Source: a virus
DNA: 64,000 nucleotides
IMG/VR virus record: IMGVR_UViG_3300020183_000012
Coordinates: 1 to 64,000 of that record
Strand: one strand, 5' to 3'
Under the pieces are notes generated by a model. It ran no database searches, was not told the DNA's origin, and was given only the letters and a program-made list of their open reading frames with translations. How positions within the stretch are numbered: the stretch's first letter is position 1; each line of letters begins with the position of its first letter. This document shows positions 7,997-16,391 of this stretch, in pieces. The position numbers and the translations under genes were made by a program.

Positions 7997-8929
7997 ATGA
8001 AATTCAATAAAAGAATAAAAATAAATAAATCAAAAATTGATAGCAAGAAGAAAAAAGATGCTTCTGCTTATTTTGATAATTTAAGAAAAAATATAAAAAA
8101 AAATAAGCCAGTTAAAAATAAAAGCATAAACAAAAAAAATAATTTATTTACAAAAAGTGAAAAATCAAGGGCAAATGCTGTTTGTTTGATAGGCTTTCCG
8201 GAATATGCCTGTTCCTCTTTTGACTCTATATATGAAAATATAATAAAACCCAATAAGGCTGTCGTTTTCGCACATATTTGGACTAACGGATATGAAGCTA
8301 AATTACCTAAGGTTGAAAGTTTGTTAAAATCTGTAAAAGCGATTTATCACATGCAGCCTCAAAATAGAGAAATATATGATACTTCTTTTGTAAAGGGATG
8401 CTGGTATAACAAAAGAAAAACAGGTCCTCTTTCTTTTCCTCCAAACGTGTTTGGGCAATTTGACAGCGCAAACAGGGTAATGAATCTAATAAAAAAATAT
8501 GAAAAATCCAATAATAAATTCGATTGGATATTTAAGAGTAGATTTGATATGCATTTTCTTCATTCTATTATAATGAAAAATTATGAAAAAAATAATAATA
8601 AAATTGAAGAAATTCATGCAAGGCCAAATCCATATCCGTGGATGTTTCAAGATTTTGCTTTTTTTGGAACATCAAAAGCCATGCATTTGTGGGGAAAGTC
8701 TATTGTAAATATTAAAAAAATATACACAAAACACGATGCTGCTTTTAATCAAGAATCTCTTTGGAGTAAAAACTGGGAGTTAAATGGAATAAAAATAGTT
8801 CCACATTCAGAATGGAATTTTCACGCTACTAAAAGATCAGATACATGCCATTTATGTAGAGGTATAGAACACGAGCCCAAGCCGTATAATGCAAAAAATC
8901 CAAGTAACCATACATGGGAGCTTAAATAG
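7997..8929 (+). CDS. Probable glycosyltransferase with SRFD motif
   Basis: The 310-aa protein starts with about 55 Lys/Asn-rich residues, then a hydrophobic beta-strand start (VCLIGFPEYACSSFDSIYENI). It carries FDWIFKSRFDMHFLH (about residues 175-190) and a downstream FQDFAFFGTSKAMHLW segment. The S-R-F-D motif at the end of a beta strand takes the place of DxD in a class of GT-A-like capsule/LPS transferases, and the gene at 23883 has the same FISRFDLIY element. Function is inferred from these motifs and from the surrounding sugar genes. Confidence 0.5.
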   Translation: MKFNKRIKINKSKIDSKKKKDASAYFDNLRKNIKKNKPVKNKSINKKNNLFTKSEKSRANAVCLIGFPEYACSSFDSIYENIIKPNKAVVFAHIWTNGYEAKLPKVESLLKSVKAIYHMQPQNREIYDTSFVKGCWYNKRKTGPLSFPPNVFGQFDSANRVMNLIKKYEKSNNKFDWIFKSRFDMHFLHSIIMKNYEKNNNKIEEIHARPNPYPWMFQDFAFFGTSKAMHLWGKSIVNIKKIYTKHDAAFNQESLWSKNWELNGIKIVPHSEWNFHATKRSDTCHLCRGIEHEPKPYNAKNPSNHTWELK

Positions 8930-8965
8930 TGAAGGTTTTATGGTTTATTTATGGTATAAATTTAT

Positions 8966-10525
8966 ATGTTTCGCAAGTTTAATTTATTCAAATTTTCTGC
9001 AATAAAGCCAAGTCTTATATTTTTACCTGCGAATCTTTCGCCAATAAAAGTTGACACATACGCAGTAATTGGTCAAACATTTTCTATAAAAGAAAAAATA
9101 AAATCTTTGGGTTTCTCTTGGTCTGGGAACCTTCAAGTTTCTGTTGATGGAGAAGATGTTTCTGGTGGATGGATTCAGGGCGCAAGCAGAATATCTTCTA
9201 TAGATTTAATAAAAAAATCTCTTTCAGATATTTCAGTTGATGTAAACTTGGTCAACACTCATAAAATTGAGTCTATAGCTTTATCAAATGATGGCATAAC
9301 CGGATTCTTTGATTCATCCTCAAATTCTACTGTTATTTCAGGAGAAACTAAGCCAATAAAAGATACACTTTCTGCCATGGGTTTTGGATTTAAAAAAACA
9401 ATTTATCCTGGTCCTGACAACAAAAAGTATTCACCTGTTTGGGCTAAAAGATTTAAATTAAATAAAGAAGAGTTTGAAAAATTAGTTGGTCTTGGTGTAA
9501 ATTTTATAAATGAAGTTATTGAGGAAGTTAATGAGGACACTGATGTCAAGCAGGCATCTCAAATAAGAGGTGAAATACTTTCAAATAATACTACTTTTGG
9601 CATTTCTTCTATGATAGAAAATTTTGTCAATGAAATATCAGAAAAGATTTTCTCAAAAGATACTGATGCAAAAGTAGAGGCATTGAAAAAATTCCTAAAT
9701 TTTCAAGCTGTTTTTAATCACTTTAGTTTCAATAATCAAATACTTATGTATCTTCAGGATCCTGAAGCTAGTGAGGTTGCAACGGCATCTCAATGGGATT
9801 CTGATTTTGGAAGAAAGCTAAAGCCAGGTGCTATTCCTGTTGTGCTTATTAGGCCTGTTGGTACTGTAATTAAGCTAACAGATAAAGAAAAGGCTTCTTT
9901 ACGAGCTCAGGGTGTTCCTGAGCCTGTAATAAAAAGAAAAGACAATAGAGTTATAAATGTATCTAAATTTACAGATTATGTTGTATATGACGTTCGTTTC
10001 ACTGAGCCAATACCTGGAAGGGACCACTACGATCCTTCTAAAAATCAAGAAATTTACGGAACTAATGATACTTCTGAGTATGTAGATAAAATGACAGAGG
10101 CAGTGATTGATGTGGCAGAGGAAGATTACAAAATAAAAGTTAATTTTGCTGGTCAGGGTAAGTCTATGGGTACTTCTCATTCTGATGGCAACATAAATAT
10201 AAATTCAAACTCTTCTGGAGTAAGGGCTCTTTCAACAATAATACATGAAATGACACATGAAATAGTGCATACTCAAGAATACAGAAAAAAAAGAGACATA
10301 AAATCATATGCAGCTGGTGAGATACAGGCAGAGGGTATATCTTATATGGTTTTGAAATATTTTAAAATTCCTTTTGATTTTGAGCAGTCTTGCATTCTTT
10401 ATATGAGGATGTGGTCAAAAATGGAAAAAGAAGAGGTTGTTAACTCTCTTAAAAGTGTAAGAAATGAAGCAAACGAAATAATAGAAAAAATAAAAATCAG
10501 GATGTCAAAACAGGGTATTATGTAA
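8966..10525 (+). CDS. ArdC-type antirestriction metalloprotease-like protein
   Basis: The 519-aa protein has three parts. The N-terminal region contains two related copies (about residues 30-75 and 105-150) of the 'V-x-G-x-T-x-x-I-K-x-x-L-x-x-x-G-F-x-W' module seen in phage and plasmid DNA-processing proteins. Residues about 230-330 resemble the ArdC N-terminal ssDNA-binding domain (FNNQILMYLQDPEAS...W...GRKLKPGAIPVVLIRPV). The C-terminal part is a zinc protease core H427-E-M-T-H431-E with a later E in GEIQAEGISY as the probable third ligand. ArdC proteins protect incoming DNA from restriction. Its start (MFRKFNLFKFSA) resembles the NLFK/NWYK tag of other proteins here. TATAAATTTAT abuts the ATG and no Shine-Dalgarno is seen. 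Confidence 0.7.
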   Translation: MFRKFNLFKFSAIKPSLIFLPANLSPIKVDTYAVIGQTFSIKEKIKSLGFSWSGNLQVSVDGEDVSGGWIQGASRISSIDLIKKSLSDISVDVNLVNTHKIESIALSNDGITGFFDSSSNSTVISGETKPIKDTLSAMGFGFKKTIYPGPDNKKYSPVWAKRFKLNKEEFEKLVGLGVNFINEVIEEVNEDTDVKQASQIRGEILSNNTTFGISSMIENFVNEISEKIFSKDTDAKVEALKKFLNFQAVFNHFSFNNQILMYLQDPEASEVATASQWDSDFGRKLKPGAIPVVLIRPVGTVIKLTDKEKASLRAQGVPEPVIKRKDNRVINVSKFTDYVVYDVRFTEPIPGRDHYDPSKNQEIYGTNDTSEYVDKMTEAVIDVAEEDYKIKVNFAGQGKSMGTSHSDGNININSNSSGVRALSTIIHEMTHEIVHTQEYRKKRDIKSYAAGEIQAEGISYMVLKYFKIPFDFEQSCILYMRMWSKMEKEEVVNSLKSVRNEANEIIEKIKIRMSKQGIM

Positions 10526-10569
10526 AAGTTTTTATATATAATATAAATAATAAATTTTGGAGATTAAAA

Positions 10570-12399
10570 ATGGCCACAAAAATTTGGAAACCTTGCAATG
10601 CAGTTACTTCAAGTTCTAGCTACAGCGGAAACACATCTGGATGTACTAATTTTCAATGGCAAGAAGCATCCAACTGGAGTGATGGTTCTGTACCTCAGCA
10701 GGGTGATGATATAGTTTTTTCTCCTAATTACAATTATCCTTGCGTGGGAGGACCAGGCGATGATCGTCCTTTTAAAACCATAACAATTCAAAAAGGTTTT
10801 AATAGGCCAATAGGTCAGCTAAAAAGTCCTAACGAACCATTGAGTTTAACTGCTTTGCAGGTTAACTTCGGTGATCTTATAATATATAGGCCAAATGCAA
10901 GCGAAGCTAAGCAGATATCTGCTCCAATAGTTATTGATAGGCTGTGTTCTAGTGTTCCTTCTGATTACCCTGGAGGTAGCAATAACCCACCAAATTTGTA
11001 TGGCCCAATAACTGGAGGAAGAATCTATGTTTACGATGAGAATGAAGATAATGTAAGTTCTTATTATTTTTCTGGGCATTCTAGATTGATTCTCTTTGTT
11101 TGTAAAGATAATAAAAATTTGTCAAATAAAACTTTTGTATATGATGACCCAAACGGTAGGGTTAGTCAAATTTCTACTGCTTATAGCATAAGCTCTACTG
11201 GTCCGGAACCAGTAGTTAACAATACTCGCCATAGAAACAAAATTTCTGTTACCGCAGATTACATAGGAAACCTTAGTTTTAATACTCTTTCCTATGCTAA
11301 TGTAAGAGCTTCTTATATAGAGCAAATTTGGCTTTTGGGGTCGTCGCATGCTTCATGGGGGGTTAAAGACAGAAAGCCATTTACTAGTTATTTGCAGCTT
11401 GATGGCATACCAGAACAGGTTGATTCTGCTTTAACTCCTGGAGATATAACCGTAGCATATAGTAAGGAACTTTTTGTAGGTAATATAAATATTGGCAAAC
11501 CTACTGGGGGTGCTTCTTTAATAGGAAATCCAGCGACTCAGGGTTGGGATTGGACAAAGCCAGAAAATTGGGAGTGGACACACGGTATTGAGTTACGCAG
11601 TGGCATTAAGGCGATCAAAATGATCATGTCCTATCATCCTGTTGGAAGGATTAGTGCTGAAAGCTACTCCAAACCTGTTGGTTTCAGAATTGGCAGGTTG
11701 CAGTTTATCAGGAGCAATTTAAATTTTGGATCATCTAGTCAGTTTAATATGACTAATTCCAGGCAGACTATGAATTTTGTAGGTGTAAATGGAGTGGGCG
11801 CAATAATTGATCAGATTTATTTTCAGGTTACTACTCCTGATATACAATATAATGGCAGGTATTTAGACATAAACGTTCCGGCAACATCTCAATTTAAATT
11901 GTGGCACCATACTCCAGTGCAGGGTGATACCCTGCAAGATTTGGCTCCACACGGATCTATATACAACGAAACTACTGGAACATATTCAGACGGAGTATCA
12001 GATTATAGTTCAAGTTCTTCTATATCGCCGTGTCTCTGGTCAAGTAGTTCTAGTTCTTCAAGTAGCCGTAGTTCTTCTAGCAGTAGTAGTAGTTCTGGAT
12101 CAAGCAGCAGTAGCTTATCAAGCAGTAGTAGTAGCTCAAGCAGTAGAGCTAGCAGCAGCAGCAGCAGCAGCCGTTCCAGTAGTAGTAGTAGTGTCACATT
12201 TATTCCTGGAGAAACCGTAGATATCGCTCCGCCATTCAGGAGAAGTAGTAGCTCGTCTTCCAGTAGCAGTAGTAGTCAGTCCAGCAGTAGTAGTAGCAGT
12301 AGTAGCAATTCCAGCAGTAGTAGTCAGTCCAGCAGTAGTAGTAGCAGTAGTAGTCATTCCAGCAGTAGCAGCATGTCAAGTAGTTCAAGTAATGGATAA
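10570..12399 (+). CDS. Large surface/virion adhesin-like protein with poly-Ser C-terminus
   Basis: The 609-aa protein begins with W-x-EASNWSDGSVPQQGDDIVF, the 'NWS-G-x-P-x-x-G-D' motif found at the start of beta-helix and autotransporter-type adhesin repeats. The middle is beta-rich with many Gly/Asn/Tyr. Residues about 478-609 are dominated by serine runs broken by single Arg, Gly, Gln, His or Asn, plus a short FIPGETVDIAPPFRR insert. A good RBS (GGAGAT) precedes the ATG. I infer a tail-fibre or capsid-decoration protein whose serine tail could be a linker or an O-glycosylation target of the surrounding glycosyltransferases. The neighbouring gene has the same N-terminal motif. Confidence 0.6.
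   Translation: MATKIWKPCNAVTSSSSYSGNTSGCTNFQWQEASNWSDGSVPQQGDDIVFSPNYNYPCVGGPGDDRPFKTITIQKGFNRPIGQLKSPNEPLSLTALQVNFGDLIIYRPNASEAKQISAPIVIDRLCSSVPSDYPGGSNNPPNLYGPITGGRIYVYDENEDNVSSYYFSGHSRLILFVCKDNKNLSNKTFVYDDPNGRVSQISTAYSISSTGPEPVVNNTRHRNKISVTADYIGNLSFNTLSYANVRASYIEQIWLLGSSHASWGVKDRKPFTSYLQLDGIPEQVDSALTPGDITVAYSKELFVGNINIGKPTGGASLIGNPATQGWDWTKPENWEWTHGIELRSGIKAIKMIMSYHPVGRISAESYSKPVGFRIGRLQFIRSNLNFGSSSQFNMTNSRQTMNFVGVNGVGAIIDQIYFQVTTPDIQYNGRYLDINVPATSQFKLWHHTPVQGDTLQDLAPHGSIYNETTGTYSDGVSDYSSSSSISPCLWSSSSSSSSSRSSSSSSSSSGSSSSSLSSSSSSSSSRASSSSSSSRSSSSSSVTFIPGETVDIAPPFRRSSSSSSSSSSSQSSSSSSSSSNSSSSSQSSSSSSSSSHSSSSSMSSSSSNG
12007..12397 (+). repeat. Serine-codon low-complexity tract (AGT/AGC/TCA arrays)
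   Basis: Tandem AGT/AGC triplets, with related units such as CAGTCCAGCAGTAGTAGT recurring several times between about 12240 and 12380, encode the poly-Ser C-terminus. Triplet slippage here would change tail length without shifting frame. The tract is interrupted by unique sequence at about 12190-12240. Confidence 0.8.
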
Positions 12400-12419
12400 T
12401 GTTTAATTAAGGAGAAAAA

Positions 12420-14090
12420 ATGTCAAATATAACAAGAAATTGGACAGGTTTAGGATACAACGGAAATATAAACGATCCAGATAATTGGACTTCTTCTAGC
12501 GACAGTAGCGGCAACGTGTGTTATTACGGAGACACATGGGGAGATACTTTAATAATAGGAGAGTATGAAGGCTTTCATGCGCCAAATTATTTAGATTTAA
12601 ATATTTATGGCCAATTGTCAGTTCCCATAAGAAAACTTGAAATTAAAAGAACTTTTAGAGGAGATTTAGGTTACGTGGGACAGCCTCTTATTGTCAATCT
12701 TACCGGTACAACCATGCCACCTGGTTCAGAATATGCAACTAGTTGCAGTAACTCAATATTTGAAATACCTGATTTTAAAACATTTGTTCAAACAAACCAG
12801 GAAAGTTATGATTATGCTAACACTAATGATTTTGACTCAATTATTTATTATGAATTTTGGAAGAATGCTCTTGTAGATGATCAGATATCAAGTTTGTATA
12901 AATACTATTTAGCAAGTGTTGATATAGATATTGGAAATCCTCACTTTGATTACCCGGGCGTTACTTCTGGTCAGGGTAGTCCGACATTAGCAACATTACC
13001 TTCTTCTTCTTCTTCTTCTTCTTCTTCTTTTCCGATCAATAGGGAAAGAAAAATCTATATAAAGGTATTGGATAGTGTTGGTAATGGCTACTGGAATTGT
13101 AAGAATAGGAGTATAAAGTCTTTAAATTATGTTACTATCAGAGGATTGGGACTGGGAGAACATGCACCTTCCGGTTTGTTATGGAATACACTTGTCAATT
13201 TTGAGGGAGATATATTTTATCTAAATACATCAAAATATGCTGGTTTTATAAATATTAATAATTGTGAGGTATTTAATATTCTTCACGATCCGGATCCTTC
13301 TGCTATTTGGCACCCAACTCAATCTAACTATGAAACTCAATTGATTTTAAGTTTGAGAAATATGTCTGTTAATTCAACTCAGCCAGTCAGTGACTCGGAT
13401 CCATATGATGCATATGGTACAGGTTGTGTTTTAAATGAGATTTTAGAAAGCAATAATGAGCTAACTGATAATGGTAATTCAGTGGGCTATATGCTTGGAA
13501 CTAATAAAACACAATTTGTGTCACATAATTTTCAGAGTACCCATCTTCCAGAATGCTATTTATGTGGTCACTTTTACAATATTTTTGCTGTGGGACTCAA
13601 TCACAGATATCAAATTGGTAATAGTCAAATAAATGGTTTGTTGGGATTTTCTAATCAAATTAAAGTGGACAAAATTTATTGGGAATCTCATCACCATTTA
13701 TATGACACCAGCGCATATCCTTGGGAACGTGATGGTGGATTTGAATTTACCACAAGAGCAACAGTAGATTCTATTCATTTGTTAGGCGGGGCTCTTAAGG
13801 ATTATCCTATGGTTGGATATCCAACTCTTAATATTTCTAGAGAGTACGAAACAACAATAAAGTCACTTTTATTGGATGGAGGTGGTTTAAACCTGCAATC
13901 CGATTCCATAAGCCCCAAAGGCATAAATGTGGATAAAATTTTGTTTTCTCCAGCATTAACTCAGGCAAATGGTGTAAAATTATTGAGTTTTACTTCTATA
14001 AATAACTCATCGGGCACTAACACTTGGTATTGGCTTATAGGAGACGACAGGCCAGCAGTTGATTCTTGGAGCAATTATCATAATGGATAA
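12420..14090 (+). CDS. Second adhesin-like virion protein with internal poly-Ser linker
   Basis: The 556-aa protein starts with NWTGLGYNGNINDPDNWTSSSDSSG and a G-D-T-L-I-I-G-E strand, parallel to the NWS/GDD start of the preceding gene, so the two are likely distant paralogues. A Ser run at about residues 196-204 (encoded by a TCT microsatellite) separates two beta-rich halves. It has no catalytic signature. A strong RBS (AAGGAG) lies 6 bases before the ATG, 20 bases after the previous stop. I infer a structural fibre or decoration protein, possibly glycosylated. Confidence 0.55.
   Translation: MSNITRNWTGLGYNGNINDPDNWTSSSDSSGNVCYYGDTWGDTLIIGEYEGFHAPNYLDLNIYGQLSVPIRKLEIKRTFRGDLGYVGQPLIVNLTGTTMPPGSEYATSCSNSIFEIPDFKTFVQTNQESYDYANTNDFDSIIYYEFWKNALVDDQISSLYKYYLASVDIDIGNPHFDYPGVTSGQGSPTLATLPSSSSSSSSSFPINRERKIYIKVLDSVGNGYWNCKNRSIKSLNYVTIRGLGLGEHAPSGLLWNTLVNFEGDIFYLNTSKYAGFININNCEVFNILHDPDPSAIWHPTQSNYETQLILSLRNMSVNSTQPVSDSDPYDAYGTGCVLNEILESNNELTDNGNSVGYMLGTNKTQFVSHNFQSTHLPECYLCGHFYNIFAVGLNHRYQIGNSQINGLLGFSNQIKVDKIYWESHHHLYDTSAYPWERDGGFEFTTRATVDSIHLLGGALKDYPMVGYPTLNISREYETTIKSLLLDGGGLNLQSDSISPKGINVDKILFSPALTQANGVKLLSFTSINNSSGTNTWYWLIGDDRPAVDSWSNYHNG
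13002..13030 (+). repeat. TCT/TTC trinucleotide microsatellite in coding sequence
   Basis: About nine consecutive TCT triplets encode the Ser linker of the second adhesin-like protein. Unlike the AGT/AGC tracts of the first, this one uses a single Ser codon, which favours in-frame slippage. Confidence 0.75.
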
Positions 14091-14096
14091 TAAATA

Positions 14097-14630
14097 CTAC
14101 TTGTTAAGCTTGCTCACATAGTCGTACATAACTATAGCAGATGCGCATCCGACATTTAGGCTTCTAACTGATCCGTACTGCTTTATGTAAAGAACTTTTG
14201 AGCTTATTTTTCTGAGCTCTTCGTCAACTCCAAGATTCTCTTCTCCAAAAACGAATGCATAGTGCATTTCTTTTTGGAAAGAGAATTCTTCTATTGGGCT
14301 TGCATCAGGAGTGTTATCTATGGATATTACACAGCATCCATCAAGTTCTTTTTTAAGTTCATCAATTGATTTTGTGTATTTCATTCTTTCATAATGGTGC
14401 GTCCCTACGGCCCCTCTTCTGTCCCACCTTCTACTACCATGAATAATGACATTTTTTGCTAGAAATGCATTTGCGTTTCTTATAACAGAGCCGATATTGA
14501 AATCATGCTGTAGGTTTTGGCAGACTACAGAAAAGTTATGCCTTCTTTCATCAAGATATGCCTTTATGGCATCTTCTTCCCAGTATTTGAAAGGATTAAT
14601 TACATTTCTTCTAAGAAGAACTTCGCTCAT
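14097..14630 (-). CDS. SpoU/TrmH-family RNA 2'-O-methyltransferase
   Basis: The 177-aa protein has all three SPOUT/SpoU motifs in order: motif 1 NIGSVIRNANAF (about 45-56, with the catalytic-type N...R), motif 2 FVFGEENLGV, and motif 3 YIKQYGSVRSLNVGCASAIVMYDYV near the C-terminus forming the SAM-binding trefoil knot. Such enzymes 2'-O-methylate tRNA or rRNA. Next to a genome with its own tRNAs and TilS, a tRNA target is plausible but not shown. It is on the minus strand, convergent with the adhesin gene and 6 bases from its stop. Confidence 0.85.
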   Translation of the reverse strand: MSEVLLRRNVINPFKYWEEDAIKAYLDERRHNFSVVCQNLQHDFNIGSVIRNANAFLAKNVIIHGSRRWDRRGAVGTHHYERMKYTKSIDELKKELDGCCVISIDNTPDASPIEEFSFQKEMHYAFVFGEENLGVDEELRKISSKVLYIKQYGSVRSLNVGCASAIVMYDYVSKLNK

Positions 14631-14667
14631 AACATATGTTACTTTTTTAAAAAATTGAGGATATTTT

Positions 14668-15426
14668 TTAATCTGTTTTTTTAACAGAAATTTGAACTAG
14701 TTTTTCAAATTTATTTGCATCGTCTATGTAACCTTCTAGTCTTTCATCCTTGGAATCATTTGTGTATTGATATGACCAAAAAAGCCTATCATCTATTTTA
14801 AAACCAAAATATTTCATATTTTTCTTTTGAAGTTCTATTGTTTCTTTCCCATTAAAGTTGTGCCCACAACTTATTACTCCAGCGTATTTTTCAGAAACTA
14901 TATTTTCTTCTTTTAAACTTGTATGTCTATTTTCTATCCAACTTAATCTCTCAAGTAATTTTTGGTATACACTATTGGTTTGCCCCCATCTTATGGATGT
15001 AAAAAATACTATTGCATCACTATCCATCATGGGCTTATGTATTTTCCAAAGTTCATCATCTTTATGGTTGAATGAGCACCAGCATCTTAAATTTCCATCT
15101 GGATTTTTGTCTTTATCTTTTAAGGATGCTTCTTTTACCCCGCAATTATTTCCCTCTGCTTTAGATATATTGCCCTCGCATATATATATTTTTAGCTTAG
15201 ATACATCTATTATTGATGCTTCGCATCTTTTTAGTTTATGTGATATTACATGCGCAAGTTGAGATGATTTGGGCATTTCCGTATCAACATCATTATGAAC
15301 AACCCTATTACTTGTAGTAATAAAAAGGCATTTTTTAAATCTGTCTAAAAAAGCGCATGTTTCTTCTATTCCTGGTATTACCATGGATTCTGAAGCATAT
15401 TTGTTGAATAATATTCTATTGTACAT
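14668..15426 (-). CDS. Flavodoxin-fold NAD(P)H-dependent oxidoreductase-like protein
   Basis: The 252-aa protein has the layout of NADPH-dependent FMN reductases: an early beta strand (FKKCLFITTSNRV), a long helix (SQLAHVISHKL), then MDSDAIVFFTSIRWGQTNSVYQKLLERLSWIENR, the typical 'ADAIvf.tPv.wg..s...K.~lDR' segment, then KYAGVISCGHNFNGKETIE. An insert CGVKEASL...RCWCSFNHKDDELWKI contains three Cys. It probably binds FMN. What it reduces in the sugar island is unknown. It ends close to the SpoU gene and is 1 base from the upstream gene, in one minus-strand operon. Confidence 0.55.
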   Translation of the reverse strand: MYNRILFNKYASESMVIPGIEETCAFLDRFKKCLFITTSNRVVHNDVDTEMPKSSQLAHVISHKLKRCEASIIDVSKLKIYICEGNISKAEGNNCGVKEASLKDKDKNPDGNLRCWCSFNHKDDELWKIHKPMMDSDAIVFFTSIRWGQTNSVYQKLLERLSWIENRHTSLKEENIVSEKYAGVISCGHNFNGKETIELQKKNMKYFGFKIDDRLFWSYQYTNDSKDERLEGYIDDANKFEKLVQISVKKTD

Positions 15427-15427
15427 T

Positions 15428-16333
15428 TTAATTATCTTTAAGGTCTGTTATTACAAGTTTTGCTATATTGTATTTATTTTCTACTAAATCTAAAAGAGCT
15501 TTATTTTCAACTGTACCAGTTATATTAACAAGTGGTTTTTTGTTTATGAAGTATATCATAGCTTGCTCTGTTGATATGCACAGATCATAAAAACTTTTTA
15601 TTATATTTATGGTTCTATTTTTTTGTTTTTCGTCTGTTATTGGAGAAATCAAAGAACCATACTCTTTTTTCATTTCTTCTAAGTAAATAATGTTTTTATT
15701 TATTTTATTAAAATTATCCATTACATTTTTGTCTATCATCTGGCTGTACTTGTCTGTTAATATCTTTATTAATGATGATATGTATGCCAATTCTGATTCA
15801 AACATAAACACAAGATAGTCTCTTACGCTTGTGTCATTTGTATAGTGTTTAATAAATTTTGAATTTACAGATGAAGATATTTTAAATTTTAATTCTTCTA
15901 TAATTTTATTATATACTACATATATTTTATTATAAAATTTTTCATATCCGTTTACAATCATACTTTTTTCAAATAAATTATAATATTCATCAAAATACAT
16001 GTTTATATACTGATTAAGTTTTTTCCATGAGTCAACGAAATGTTCACCTGAGTGATACGCATCTTTTATATTTATTTTTGTATATTCGTGTTTAATTATT
16101 TCATCCATTACATTAATTATTTTTTGTGTTGATATTATGCATTCATTTGCTATGATAATAGATGATTTTATGTCGTGGTCTTCATATTTTTTAGAAACTG
16201 TGTCAAAAGTATTGAGCAAAAGAGTAGACATACGCATGGTGTAATTTTTTAATTTTAAAGCCATGTCTGATATTTCATTGTCCTTTATGGGGACTTTTTT
16301 ATCATTATTTATGGCTATAGATATTTTTTCCAT
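15428..16333 (-). CDS. Hypothetical helical protein (301 aa)
   Basis: Not recognised. Almost the whole protein looks alpha-helical, with Lys/Ile/Asn-rich amphipathic stretches and few Gly or Pro, suggesting a helical bundle or coiled-coil structure. No membrane segment or catalytic motif is seen. It sits in the minus-strand operon between the UGD-fusion and flavodoxin-like genes. Confidence 0.55.
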   Translation of the reverse strand: MEKISIAINNDKKVPIKDNEISDMALKLKNYTMRMSTLLLNTFDTVSKKYEDHDIKSSIIIANECIISTQKIINVMDEIIKHEYTKINIKDAYHSGEHFVDSWKKLNQYINMYFDEYYNLFEKSMIVNGYEKFYNKIYVVYNKIIEELKFKISSSVNSKFIKHYTNDTSVRDYLVFMFESELAYISSLIKILTDKYSQMIDKNVMDNFNKINKNIIYLEEMKKEYGSLISPITDEKQKNRTINIIKSFYDLCISTEQAMIYFINKKPLVNITGTVENKALLDLVENKYNIAKLVITDLKDN

Positions 16334-16391
16334 AATAAAAAATTACTAAATAAACAGCAAATCAACCTTTATTTTACAAGGGCTATATATA

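Noticed and set aside
12003-12357. Long alternative-frame readings through the poly-Ser tract
   Set aside because: They encode poly-Leu, poly-Thr/Ala or poly-Val only because the triplet repeats are read in other frames.
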